Source: CAYUVF01 sp964448045
GTDB lineage: Bacteria > Bacteroidota > Rhodothermia > Rhodothermales > Salinibacteraceae
Assembly: GCA_964448045.1 (NCBI GenBank)
Contig: CAYUVF010000022.1
Span: 1 to 60,018 of the forward strand
Length of the DNA: 60,018 nucleotides
Direction: 5' to 3'
A model generated the notes under the pieces. It worked only from the letters and a program-made list of their open reading frames with translations, was not told the DNA's origin and searched no databases. The first letter of the stretch is position 1. The number at the start of each line of letters is the position of its first letter. The translations under genes and the position numbers were made by a program. Positions 1-8,050 of the stretch are shown piece after piece.

Positions 1-55
1 ACTACAACTCGATCTCTATTCCCGCCAAGTTGAATTTATGCAAAGACACATAAGT

Positions 56-75
56 CAACACTCCGTGCAGGTTTG
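56..75 (+). repeat. Left terminal inverted repeat of the IS4-type element
   Basis: The core TCCGTGCAGGTTTG at 62-75 matches the reverse complement of 1391-1404 without mismatch. Outward from the core, four of six further positions match. Confidence 0.8.
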
Positions 76-106
76 GCCCGGACTTGCATGAAAAAGCGAT
101 AGGCCG

Positions 107-146
107 TAGGTCGTGTTTGTATCCAGCAAACAGATCCTACGACCTA
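107..146 (+). promoter_or_regulatory. Fold-back hairpin covering the transposase start
   Basis: TAGGTCGT at 107-114 pairs perfectly with ACGACCTA at 139-146, and inside it GTTTG (115-119) pairs with CAAAC (127-131). The outer arm ends on the A of the proposed ATG. A transcript entering from outside would contain both arms and sequester the start, whereas one starting inside the element would lack the left arm. Such protection against read-through is known for IS10 and IS50; applying it here is inference. Confidence 0.5.
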
Positions 147-1384
147 TGCTTCCGCAACCGCTTTTGGCGACTGCGCTTGAGTACATCTTCGTAAAAATGA
201 CCGCCATCCACAACTTCCAGCTCGGCGCGTGGCAGCGCCGGTTCCTGATGGAACTGTTTCAGGTGCTGCTCCGAATGCGAGGGCGCGTCAACTTCACCAA
301 CATGGCCCGCTACAGCACTTTTTGCGAGCAGACGTTCCGCCGGCATTTTCAGAAGGCGTTCCGGTGGGTAGCGCTCAACCTGACGATTCTGCGGCTGCGT
401 CGTCACCCGAGCGAGCCGCTGATCGGGGTGTTCGACTGCACGTTTCTACCAAAGAGTGGAACGGAGACGTGGGGAATAGACCATTATTTTTCTTCCGCGG
501 CTGGGAGGTCAAAGCGGGGGCAAGAAGTCTCGATTCTCGGCGTGGTAGCGACCGAGAGCCGTGAGGCCTTCGGCGTAGATGCGACCCAGACGCCTGCAAG
601 CCTTTCTGGTCCCAACTCTTCGGAGGAGTACTCTTCGGTCGACTTCTACCTCGAGCAGATCAAGGACCTACACGGCCGACTCGCCGAAGTGGGCGTCTCC
701 TACTGGGTGGGCGACGGGTTCTACGCAAAACGAAAGGTCTTCAGGGCGATCACCGAGATGGGCGGAGATCTCATCACTCGGCTCCGCTCGGACGCGAACC
801 TGCGGTATCTCTACACCGGTCCCCGGAAGAAGGGCCCCGGCGCCCCGAAGCGCTACGACGGAAAGATCGACTTCGACTGCCCCCCGCAGATCGAGAGTCG
901 CTTCGAGGAGATCGGTCGCCTGCCCGATCGGACTCACGTCGAGATCTGGACGACCGTGGCCAACAGTCCTCACTTCAGGCGGAATCTGCGAATCGTTCTG
1001 CTCAAAAACCCCCGAACGGGGCGTGCTCTCCTTCTCTGCTCGACCGACACCGAGCAGGCGGCCGAGGAGATCGTGAGGTACTACCGCCTGCGCTACCAGA
1101 TTGAGTTTGTGATCCGGGATGCAAAACAGCACACCGGCCTCACTCACTGCCAGGCCCGAAGTCAGGAGAAGATCGACTTCCATCTGAACATGAGCGTCGC
1201 GGGGGTAAATCTGCTCCGCCTCTTGGCCGGAAAGGCTGGCTGTTCGCTCCACACCTACCGCAGATGGGCCTACAACCGGTTTTTGACCGAGCGCCTTTTC
1301 TCCGAACTCGGCCTGAGCGGCGAGTGGAGGGTATCAGACCCGGAAATCCAACCGGTGCTTGCAACCGGGCAGATGACTCCATGA
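146..1384 (+). CDS. IS4-family DDE transposase
   Basis: This 412-residue protein is a cut-and-paste transposase acting on the inverted repeats around it. The family signature Y(2)R(3)E(6)K is exact in YRLRYQIEFVIRDAK near the C terminus and supplies the catalytic Glu. The first Asp is in GVFDCTF (about residue 97) and the second in WVGDGFYAK (about residue 200). The ATG at 146 is preferred over an in-frame GTG at 113, because it begins MLPQPLLATALEY and follows a hairpin (107-146) that would hide it in read-through transcripts. No frameshift or internal stop is seen, so the gene may be functional. Confidence 0.88.
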   Translation: MLPQPLLATALEYIFVKMTAIHNFQLGAWQRRFLMELFQVLLRMRGRVNFTNMARYSTFCEQTFRRHFQKAFRWVALNLTILRLRRHPSEPLIGVFDCTFLPKSGTETWGIDHYFSSAAGRSKRGQEVSILGVVATESREAFGVDATQTPASLSGPNSSEEYSSVDFYLEQIKDLHGRLAEVGVSYWVGDGFYAKRKVFRAITEMGGDLITRLRSDANLRYLYTGPRKKGPGAPKRYDGKIDFDCPPQIESRFEEIGRLPDRTHVEIWTTVANSPHFRRNLRIVLLKNPRTGRALLLCSTDTEQAAEEIVRYYRLRYQIEFVIRDAKQHTGLTHCQARSQEKIDFHLNMSVAGVNLLRLLAGKAGCSLHTYRRWAYNRFLTERLFSELGLSGEWRVSDPEIQPVLATGQMTP

Positions 1385-1390
1385 CGCTCG

Positions 1391-1410
1391 CAAACCTGCA
1401 CGGACTATTG
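1391..1410 (-). repeat. Right terminal inverted repeat of the IS4-type element
   Basis: CAAACCTGCACGGA at 1391-1404 is the reverse complement of the left core. The transposase stop codon lies just inside it, a normal IS layout. Confidence 0.8.
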
Positions 1411-1447
1411 ATCGTTGAGCCTGCATTCATTAGCCTGCGATCTCGCA

Positions 1448-2498
1448 ATGACTGCTCCCGATCGTTCAACCTCCTCGACCGCTTTTTCTGCGTCTTTCGC
1501 CGTTGGAATCGACGTGAGCAAAGCCTCCCTTAAGGTTGTTCTGTTGCCAGGAGAAGAAAGGGGATCTGCATCTCGAAGTGTGCCGAACACCGATGAGGGG
1601 TTTGAGCAGCTCTTCGAGTGGATTGACCAGCACACTGAGGGCACTTTGACTGAGGGCACTCTGGAAGAGAGCCCCAAGCAGGTGCATGTCTGTCTCGAAG
1701 CCTCCGGTGGCTATGAGCGCCCGGTTGCCCGGTTTTTGTACGAGCGGGGACTGACGATCTCGGTCGTGAATCCGAGGCGTACGAGCGCCTACGCCAACAG
1801 CCGGCTTTCCCGCTCGAAAACCGACCGAGTCGACGCTCGGCTCCTGGCTCGCTTCTGCCGACGGGAAGAGCCAAGCCGGTGGCGTCCAGCCTCTTCCGAG
1901 CAACGAGGCCTGAAGGAGATGACTCGCGGCCTTGAGGGCCTGAAAAAGGAGCGCGACCGCCTCAACAACCAGATCGACCGGTCGAGTAATCCGACGGTCA
2001 CGGGCTCGCTCCAGTCGGTACTCGAAAGCGTCAATGAGCAGATCGACCGGCTCGAAGAAGCGATCGACCAGCACGTCCAAAACTGCCAGCCCCTCGCCCG
2101 GAAGCGAGACCTTCTGGAAACAATCCCCGGCATCGGCCCGACAACCGCCGCGCTGGTGATCGCGGAGCTTGGCAACCCCGATCGCTTCGAGAGCGCCCGC
2201 GTAGGCAGCTGCCTACGCGGGCCTCACGCCGGCTCATCACACGTCGGGCAGTTCGGTTCATCGAAAACCCCATCTGTCAAAAGTCGGAAGCGCTCGGCTT
2301 CGCAAGGCGCTCTACTTTCCGGCGATTACAGCCCTTCGATGTAACGCGGCGATTGAAGCGCTCGGCAAGCGGCTCGCCAGGCGAGGCAAAGCGAAGATGG
2401 TCATTGTCGGAGCAGCCATGCGCAAACTGTTGCACATCTGCTTCGGCGTGCTGAAAAACCAAACTCCGTTCGATCCGTCGCTACATCCCGGAACTTGA
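1448..2498 (+). pseudogene. IS110-family transposase, frameshifted
   Basis: The N-terminal part is a RuvC-like DEDD domain: VGIDVSKASLKVVLL (first Asp), CLEASGGYE (Glu) and SKTDRVDARLLA (last two Asp). A coiled-coil linker and the Transposase_20 helix-hairpin motif TIPGIGPTTAALVIAELG follow. The original frame then breaks at about 2200 and ends at 2344 in unrelated sequence. The lost C terminus continues in the +1 frame from 2205 (AAAYAGLTPAHHTSGSS, then ARLRKALYFPAI) to a TGA at 2496-2498. The break lies inside a perfect 28-bp palindrome. The conserved catalytic Ser region is in the shifted part, so the product should be inactive unless frameshifting rescues it. The ATG at 1448 is preferred over a TTG at 1415. 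Confidence 0.85.
2195..2222. repeat. Perfect 28-bp palindrome at the IS110 frameshift
   Basis: The left half is GCCCGCGTAGGCAG (2195-2208) and the right half is its exact reverse complement (2209-2222), with no loop. It coincides with the point where the transposase reading frame changes. Confidence 0.9.
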
Positions 2499-2719
2499 CA
2501 TTCAGTAACACAGCATCTTTTTCTACTCAGCCCTCGCTTCTTACACTTCTACACAAAAGTAGGGACTCAACCGAAGCCATTCCGCGCATCATGAATCGCA
2601 AATCGAACAGAAACGAATTCTGCCCAACTCGATGCATCAAACGAGCAGAGCCTCCCATATAAAACCGCCAGGGACCGCACCGATGCTGCTCCTCCCCTCA
2701 CTGGAACAACCTCTGCCTG

Positions 2720-3184
2720 ATGCTCGAACGCGACTGGTTCATGCGGCAGATTCGCCAGCTCACGCAGGCCCTCCAGCAGGTCATCATGCAGAAGCAGCAG
2801 GGCCAACTCGATGAGGCGCAGCGCACCCTGCAGCAGGCGATCGGTCAGGTGGACAATGAGGGGCGCGACACACTGCGATCCGTGTCACTGGACGATACGC
2901 TCCGCTTCTGTACCCGCGACGGCGCCTTCCGCCCCGCGTTCGCGACCACCCTCGCTGATCTGCTGATCGAAGAGGGCGACCTGCTAACCCGGAAGGGTGA
3001 CTCGGCCGAGGCGCAGAAAAGCTATGCGCGGGCGCTCCTCCTCTACCGCCGCACTATGCGCGGCGAGCAGGCGACCATACCGTGGAATATGAGCGCCAAA
3101 CTCAGCGATCTGGAAGCGCACCTTGGGGATGAGGAGATGGACGCCATCGATCGCGCGCTGGATAACGGACGAGCATCCGATTAA
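2720..3184 (+). CDS. Small helical protein of unknown function (DUF6483-like)
   Basis: The 154-residue protein is predicted to be soluble and almost all helical. It begins MLERDWFMRQIRQLTQAL, resembling the small family DUF6483 as I recall it (moderate certainty). The C-terminal half has a TPR-like stretch, DLLTRKGDSAEAQKSYARAL, suggesting a protein-interaction role. No catalytic motif or signal peptide is visible. The gene stands alone after the insertion sequences. The 221 bases upstream are AT-richer and include CATATAAAAC near 2658, a possible promoter element. Confidence 0.6.
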   Translation: MLERDWFMRQIRQLTQALQQVIMQKQQGQLDEAQRTLQQAIGQVDNEGRDTLRSVSLDDTLRFCTRDGAFRPAFATTLADLLIEEGDLLTRKGDSAEAQKSYARALLLYRRTMRGEQATIPWNMSAKLSDLEAHLGDEEMDAIDRALDNGRASD

Positions 3185-3329
3185 CTGCGTCGAAGCGGCA
3201 GTGTAGTCTATTCCCCCACTGCCGCCCTCAACATGCCCCGACATTCGGTTGCGCGTTCTTCGGGCGACATCCCACGCACGGCTCGATGTTCTTGGCCGAA
3301 AGGATCCTTTCACCGACTCGCTCCCGCCG

Positions 3330-3821
3330 ATGCATCCGCTCGAACAGGCAGCCCGCACGTTCTTGGACCAGAAGCGCAGGGCCATCGCCGGCGTATCGCG
3401 CCAGAGGGATGTCGCCGCCAACATCGTCTATCGCAAGCTCCGCAGCGCCGGATACGACGTCTTCGCCGTCAACCCCCATGCCGATACCGTCGAGGGCGAC
3501 CCGTGCTACCCGGATCTCGCCGCCCTTCCCGATGGCGTCGATGCGCTGGTGATCGGCACGCCGCCGAGCGCTGCACGCAGTCTCGTCGAGGCCTGCGCCG
3601 CCCTCGGCATCCAGCACGTCTGGATGCACCGCTCCTTCGGGCAAGGCAGCGTCGATGCCGAGGCGGTGCGCCGCGGGCGCGAGCTGGGGCTCTCCATCAT
3701 CCCCGGCAGTTGCCCGATGATGTTCTGCGAGCCGGTCGATGTGCCGCACAAGTGCATGCGGTGGGTCTTGCGCGTCAGCGGCAAGCAGCCGACGCCCGTG
3801 GGCTATACGACCTCCGACTAA
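3330..3821 (+). CDS. CoA-binding domain protein (YccU type)
   Basis: The 163-residue protein is a stand-alone Rossmann CoA-binding domain like the N terminus of succinyl-CoA ligase alpha. Markers are IAGVSRQRDVAANIVYRKL, the hydrophobic strand YDVFAVNPHAD, and VDALVIGTPP followed by GIQHVWMHRSFGQGS. Members bind CoA, but their cell role is unclear. The ATG at 3330 (MHPLEQAARTFLDQ) starts right at the domain; an upstream in-frame start at 3249 would add a basic leader outside the family. A membrane protein gene follows 18 bases downstream. Confidence 0.82.
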   Translation: MHPLEQAARTFLDQKRRAIAGVSRQRDVAANIVYRKLRSAGYDVFAVNPHADTVEGDPCYPDLAALPDGVDALVIGTPPSAARSLVEACAALGIQHVWMHRSFGQGSVDAEAVRRGRELGLSIIPGSCPMMFCEPVDVPHKCMRWVLRVSGKQPTPVGYTTSD

Positions 3822-3839
3822 CCTGCCCTCCCCCTCCCA

Positions 3840-4259
3840 ATGAAACGCTCCGCCCCTCCTGCTCCGCTTTATCTGCTCATGGCCGGCCTGCTGTTTCAAG
3901 GCCTCAGCGGGCTCGGGGGAGGCGCCGCGCTCCTCCTCGACCCGTCCGGTGCCCTCCTCCAGATGCCCCTGGATCTGCTGGCCAGCTCTCCGTTTCGCAC
4001 GTACCTGGTCCCCGGCCTCATCCTGTTCACCGTGCTCGGGATGGGTCCCCTCGTCGTGATGATGGCGCTCTGGCAGCAGCGGGCGTGGGCGTGGATGGGC
4101 GCGCTGGGCATCAGCCTGGCGCTTATCATCTGGATTGGCGTCGAGATTGGGATGGTGGGCTATCAGGCCGATCCGCCCCTCCAACTGATCTACGGCAGCC
4201 TCGGCGTCGGCCTGTTGATCCTGACGCTGTGGCCCTCCGTCCGCCGATCGCTCGCCTGA
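3840..4259 (+). CDS. Hypothetical four-helix membrane protein
   Basis: The 139 residues contain about four hydrophobic segments: LYLLMAGLLFQGLSGLGG, TYLVPGLILFTVLGMGPLVV, WAWMGALGISLALIIWIGV and LQLIYGSLGVGLLILTLW. Loops are short, and no conserved charged residue within a helix suggests a transporter. It follows the CoA-binding gene by 18 bases and may be co-transcribed. I do not recognise a family. Confidence 0.6.
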   Translation: MKRSAPPAPLYLLMAGLLFQGLSGLGGGAALLLDPSGALLQMPLDLLASSPFRTYLVPGLILFTVLGMGPLVVMMALWQQRAWAWMGALGISLALIIWIGVEIGMVGYQADPPLQLIYGSLGVGLLILTLWPSVRRSLA

Positions 4260-4349
4260 GCTTCGGAACCGCACCGGGTGCGACTGTTACGCTCCTTCAC
4301 CGCCCCGAGGGAGACTTCGCGCCTATCCCCGTCACTGCCCCGTGTTGCC

Positions 4350-4730
4350 ATGACTGAGGATCTTTCTGCCGAAGCCACCACGATCATCGCCACGTATTCG
4401 TCGCGCCGCGATGCTGAAATGGCCCAGGACCACCTCGACGGCGAAGGGCTCCGCGCCTTCATTCGGGCGGACGACGCCGGCGGCATGCATCCACAACTGC
4501 AGCAATCCCACGGTGTGAAGCTCGTTGTGCTACAGCAGGCTGCACAATCGGCGTTCGATGTGCTGGAGCAAGCCGGATTGCTGCCCGACGACGCGTTCCG
4601 CCCTCCCGATGCCGACCCGGCCGTTGCATCGGCCGAACACCGCGCCCCGAGTACGCTGTTCACCACGGCCATCGCCGTCGCCATCGCCACCGTTATCCTC
4701 TTCGGCCTGCTTGTCGCCGTCTTCCTGTAA
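4350..4730 (+). CDS. DUF2007-type protein with C-terminal membrane anchor
   Basis: The 126-residue protein has an N-terminal DUF2007 domain (putative signal-transducing, ferredoxin-like fold): TIIATYSSRRDAEMAQDHL, a Glu-Gly turn, then VKLVVLQQAAQSAFDVLEQ. A variable linker leads to one C-terminal membrane helix (LFTTAIAVAIATVILFGLLV). The domain should face the cytoplasm. The ATG at 4350 starts 9 residues before the domain, whereas a GTG at 4278 would add a basic extension with no counterpart. Confidence 0.7.
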   Translation: MTEDLSAEATTIIATYSSRRDAEMAQDHLDGEGLRAFIRADDAGGMHPQLQQSHGVKLVVLQQAAQSAFDVLEQAGLLPDDAFRPPDADPAVASAEHRAPSTLFTTAIAVAIATVILFGLLVAVFL

Positions 4731-4757
4731 CCGAAACGCTCGCTCTTCCCGCTTCCA

Positions 4758-5177
4758 ATGGATGCTGCCTCCCACGAAATCCGCGCGGCCATCGAGCAGT
4801 TCTTCTACGCGATGGATACGCAAGATCTCGATCTGATGGCGGAGGTGATTGCTCACGACGCCGCGATGGTCCACATCGGGACGGATCGGGGTGAAATCTG
4901 GCGAGGCTGGGACGAGCTCTGGAACGCGACCCAGGAGCAGTTTGCCACGCTGCAGTACTACAAAGCTTCCATCAGCGAGCTATCGATTCACGTGTCGCGC
5001 TCGGGCACCGTGGCCTGGTATGCGCACCGGCTCGATGCACGCATCAAGTCCGATGGGCCCGAGGTCGTCTGGCGCGGGGCTCGCTTCACCGGCGTGTTCG
5101 AGCAGCGCGACCACCGATGGAAGATGGTGCAGTCGCACGTGTCGCTCCCCGAATCGGCGTCGCCGCCGGCGGACTGA
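4758..5177 (+). CDS. NTF2/SnoaL-like domain protein
   Basis: The 139-residue protein fits the SnoaL_3 cone-shaped alpha+beta fold. An N-terminal helix, IRAAIEQFFYAMDTQDLDLMA, is followed by HDAAMVHIGTDRGEIWRGWDEL and ends in strands GTVAWYAHRLDARI and WKMVQSHVSLP. Proteins of this size serve as small-ligand enzymes or association domains, and the substrate cannot be read. It lies 27 bases after the DUF2007 gene in the same direction, so co-transcription is possible. Confidence 0.75.
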   Translation: MDAASHEIRAAIEQFFYAMDTQDLDLMAEVIAHDAAMVHIGTDRGEIWRGWDELWNATQEQFATLQYYKASISELSIHVSRSGTVAWYAHRLDARIKSDGPEVVWRGARFTGVFEQRDHRWKMVQSHVSLPESASPPAD

Positions 5178-5358
5178 CGACTCCGCTTCCGATTCTGTGT
5201 GGGATATCTGACAACTCCCCTGCTGCGTTGTATGTTGAGGCGTCCCGGCCTGGCCGGCCGATGGGCTCTACCCGGCCGGCGCCGGAACCTCGACCCGCTC
5301 GTCGCGGTGACGTCACCGCGGCCTGCTCTCTCCTTCATCCGCCGACTGGACGCCCTCG

Positions 5359-6771
5359 ATGATGCGACAACGCGAACCGCTCTCCGGCGTAGATACCGCC
5401 TGGCTCCGGATGGATCATCCGACCAACCTGATGACCATCACCGGGGTCCTCATCCTCGAGGACCCGATGGATATCGAGACGTTTCGGGAGGTGATTGAGG
5501 AGCGGCTGCTGGGCTTCACCCGGTTTCGGCAGCGCGTCTCCAGCCGGGACGGCACGCCGCACTGGGAGCTCGATCCGCACTTCGACATCACGCAGCACGT
5601 CCGCCGCTCTGCCCTGCCGCAGCCGGCCCGGCAGACCGAGCTGCAGGAGCGAGTTAGCGACTTGATGAGCATCCCGCTGGACTTCTCGAAGCCGCCGTGG
5701 CAGATGGAGTTCATCGAGGACTACATGGGCGGCAGCGCCGTGATCGTCCGCCTCCACCACTGCATCGCCGACGGCATCGCGCTCGTCCAGGTCGTCCTCT
5801 CGCTAACCGACGAGTTCTACGATCCCAAACATCACGAACTGGCCCGCGCGGACGCCCCGGCCTGGGACCTTGTGCCGAGTCTCTTCCGCCCCGTGCTAAA
5901 ATCGGTGGGCGCGACGGCCAACAGGGTCGCCAGCGTCGGGGAGACGCTCCTGCGCGAGGGGCTGACGATGGCCCTGCGCCCGCGGCACCTGCTCAAGCGC
6001 GCCAAGCAGGGCATGAGCCTGGGCGCCGCCCTCACCAAGCTGGCCCTGATGGGCCGCGACTCGGATACGGTCTTCAAGGGCGAGCTCGGCGTGGCGCAGC
6101 ACGCGGTGTGGTCAAAGCCCATCGCGCTGCAGGACGTGAAGACTATCGGATATGCGCTCGACGCGAAGGTGAACGACGTGCTCCTCGGCGCAGTCGCTGG
6201 AGCGCTGCGCCACTACCTCCAGGCACGGAGCGAGCCCGTCGACGGCGTTGGCATCCGCACCCTGATCCCCGTCAACCTGCGGCCGCTGGAGAACGCGCTC
6301 AAGCTGGGGAACCGCTTTGGACTGGTCTTTCTGACGCTGCCGGTCGGGATTGAGGGACGGGAGCGCCGTCTCATGGCCGTCAAGCAGCAGATGGATGAAA
6401 TCAAGGCCTCGTCGGAGGCGATGGCCGCACTGGGCATCTTGCAGACGCTCGGGGCGTTGCCGCTCGAAGTGGAAGATCAGGTGGTGGAGATGTTCAGCAG
6501 TAAGGCCAGCGCCGTGATGACGAACGTGCCCGGTCCGCGCGAGAAGCTGCACGTCGAGGGGCGCACGCTCCAGCACATCATGCCGTGGGTGCCACGTGCC
6601 GGCAAGATCGGCCTGGGCGTGAGCATCTTCAGCTACGGCGACGACGTTCTGGTGGGCATCGCCTGCGACGCGGGTCTGGTGCCCGACCCCGAAACCATCC
6701 TGCAGGGTTTCCGGCAGGAGTTCAACGCGCTCCAACGAGCCCACGCTGCGCCCAACCCCTCAGGCGGATGA
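5359..6771 (+). CDS. Wax ester synthase / diacylglycerol acyltransferase (WS/DGAT)
   Basis: The 470-residue protein is a bifunctional acyltransferase that makes wax esters or triacylglycerol from acyl-CoA at the membrane face. The catalytic motif HHxxxDG is present as HHCIADG (about residues 133-139). The N terminus REPLSGVDTAWLRMDHPTN and the C-terminal block AVMTNVPGPREKLHVEG are typical, and the length is normal. It converges on the patatin-phasin pair, with which it forms a storage-lipid group. An AT-rich stretch at about 5215-5240 (GTTGTATGTTGAG) may hold its promoter. Confidence 0.9.
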   Translation: MMRQREPLSGVDTAWLRMDHPTNLMTITGVLILEDPMDIETFREVIEERLLGFTRFRQRVSSRDGTPHWELDPHFDITQHVRRSALPQPARQTELQERVSDLMSIPLDFSKPPWQMEFIEDYMGGSAVIVRLHHCIADGIALVQVVLSLTDEFYDPKHHELARADAPAWDLVPSLFRPVLKSVGATANRVASVGETLLREGLTMALRPRHLLKRAKQGMSLGAALTKLALMGRDSDTVFKGELGVAQHAVWSKPIALQDVKTIGYALDAKVNDVLLGAVAGALRHYLQARSEPVDGVGIRTLIPVNLRPLENALKLGNRFGLVFLTLPVGIEGRERRLMAVKQQMDEIKASSEAMAALGILQTLGALPLEVEDQVVEMFSSKASAVMTNVPGPREKLHVEGRTLQHIMPWVPRAGKIGLGVSIFSYGDDVLVGIACDAGLVPDPETILQGFRQEFNALQRAHAAPNPSGG

Positions 6772-6772
6772 C

Positions 6773-8050
6773 TCAGGCGGATGACGACCGCGCCTCGTCA
6801 TCGGCGCGGGCATCGAGCTCGGCACGCATCGTATCGAGCACCGCGTCGAGGCGGCCCAGCGTATCGCGCACCTGTTCGAACATCTCCGAGTCGCCCTCGA
6901 ACGTATCGAGATCGCCGTAGAGCGTGCGCGACGGATCGTCGATCACCTCGTGGCGCAGGCGAAAGCCGTGGCGCTGGAGCTTCGGCTGGATGTCATCGGC
7001 GTAGCGGCGCAGGTGCTCGCGCGTGGCCTGATACGCCTGCTCGCCGACGGCCCGCCGGTTCGAGAAGCTGAACAGGTTGGAGAAGATCATCCGGTAGTCC
7101 TCGGGCGTCGGCTCGATGAGCACGATGTCGGCCTCCGGATAGAGATGGGCATAGCTGCGAAAGCCGGCCTGCATGCGCGAGTAGACGAGCATCCGAAAGG
7201 TCTGCGTGAGCACGCTGAGGATGCCGTGGTCGACCAGGCTTGGCTCCGGATTGCCCGAAGCGCCTGCCCGTTCGTTGCGTACCGGCACGATGGGGTTGAC
7301 GCAGAACAGTAGATCGGTGTCCTGATCGAGGGCAACGCTGGCGTGGAGCGTGCGCCGTGCGGCCCCATCGATGTAGTAATGCCCGTCGATCTCCACGGGC
7401 TCGTACAGGATAGGCAGCGCGGTACTGGCCTGCACGGCACGCGAGATGGGCACGTGCGCCGTGTCCGGCCCGCCAAAGGTGGCGATCTCCGCCGTGTCGA
7501 TGTTGGCCGCAACGATCCGCAGGAACGGATCGAGCGTGCGGAAGCTGTTCGTCCGGCCTCCGGTTGTGAAGACCTTGGCCAGGTGCGCCTGCAACCGCTC
7601 GTTGTCGAAGACCCCCATCGGCAGGAGCGTGCCGAGGTTGGTCAGTACGTTCAGCAGCGAAGCATCGCGCGGCGTCCGCAGATACGGCCGCACTGATTCG
7701 CTGAGGGCCTCGGGCAGCTTGTTCAGCCGATGGATGAGTGTTGCCGCCGATGGCGAAAAGATGACTTCGGGCTTGAGGTTGAGCGTCGGATCCTCCGCCT
7801 GCCCCATCACGGCCCGGCTGAGCGTGTGCGCCGAGATTCCATTCGCCAGGCTCGACACCACGATCCCGCCCGCGCTGACGCCGACGTACACGTCCAGTTC
7901 GTGGAAACGTAGTCCAGCGATGGCTTCTTCGAGCGCGCACAGGACCCCGATCTCGTAGATCGCCCCTTCGAGGCCGCCGCCCGCGCAGGCCACGCCCACG
8001 CAGGGGCCGTCGCGGCGCTCACAGGCCGCCAGTTCGTCCACACTACTCAT
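6773..8050 (-). CDS. Patatin-like phospholipase / lipid acyl hydrolase
   Basis: The 425-residue protein has the patatin Ser-Asp dyad fold. The oxyanion loop is AGGGLEGAIYEIG near the N terminus, the nucleophile is in GVSAGG (about residue 60), and the catalytic Asp is in IDGAARRT (about residue 235). It has no signal peptide and should act in the cytoplasm, probably on lipid or polyester granules. The ATG at 8050 is chosen because it overlaps the phasin stop by eight bases (ATGAGTAG), implying coupling; a TTG at 8059 is the alternative. The stop is one base from the convergent acyltransferase stop. Confidence 0.88.
   Translation of the reverse strand: MSSVDELAACERRDGPCVGVACAGGGLEGAIYEIGVLCALEEAIAGLRFHELDVYVGVSAGGIVVSSLANGISAHTLSRAVMGQAEDPTLNLKPEVIFSPSAATLIHRLNKLPEALSESVRPYLRTPRDASLLNVLTNLGTLLPMGVFDNERLQAHLAKVFTTGGRTNSFRTLDPFLRIVAANIDTAEIATFGGPDTAHVPISRAVQASTALPILYEPVEIDGHYYIDGAARRTLHASVALDQDTDLLFCVNPIVPVRNERAGASGNPEPSLVDHGILSVLTQTFRMLVYSRMQAGFRSYAHLYPEADIVLIEPTPEDYRMIFSNLFSFSNRRAVGEQAYQATREHLRRYADDIQPKLQRHGFRLRHEVIDDPSRTLYGDLDTFEGDSEMFEQVRDTLGRLDAVLDTMRAELDARADDEARSSSA

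Larger units (their letters stand above)
56..1410 (+). mobile_element. IS4-family insertion sequence, apparently complete
   Basis: The element is bounded by imperfect terminal inverted repeats. The left end holds TCCGTGCAGGTTTG at 62-75, and the right end holds its exact reverse complement at 1391-1404. The match continues outward (CAACAC on the left against CAATAG read inward on the right), giving about 18 of 20 matching positions. The single uninterrupted transposase gene fills the interior. No convincing target-site duplication is seen outside the repeats, so the element may have recombined after insertion or its real ends may differ by a few bases. Confidence 0.8.
1411..2498 (+). mobile_element. 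IS110-family element remnant
   Basis: The segment holds a frameshifted IS110-type transposase directly after the IS4-type element. IS110 elements lack obvious terminal repeats, so neither end can be fixed from the sequence. Only about 37 bases separate the IS4 right end from the transposase ATG. This is too short for the usual non-coding left end of this family, which carries the bridge RNA, so the left end is probably truncated or displaced. Confidence 0.6.

Noticed and set aside
137..1252. Long open frames on the minus strand and alternate plus frames across the IS4 transposase
   Set aside because: Their translations are Arg- and Ser-rich mirror frames of a GC-rich gene with no motif, while the plus-strand frame has a full transposase signature.
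41..1420. Target-site duplication around the IS4-type element
   Set aside because: The ten bases outside each inverted repeat (ACACATAAGT and ATCGTTGAGC) do not match.
4278..4349. GTG start extending the DUF2007 protein by 24 residues
   Set aside because: The added leader is basic and lacks family resemblance, and the ATG at 4350 lies close to the domain boundary.
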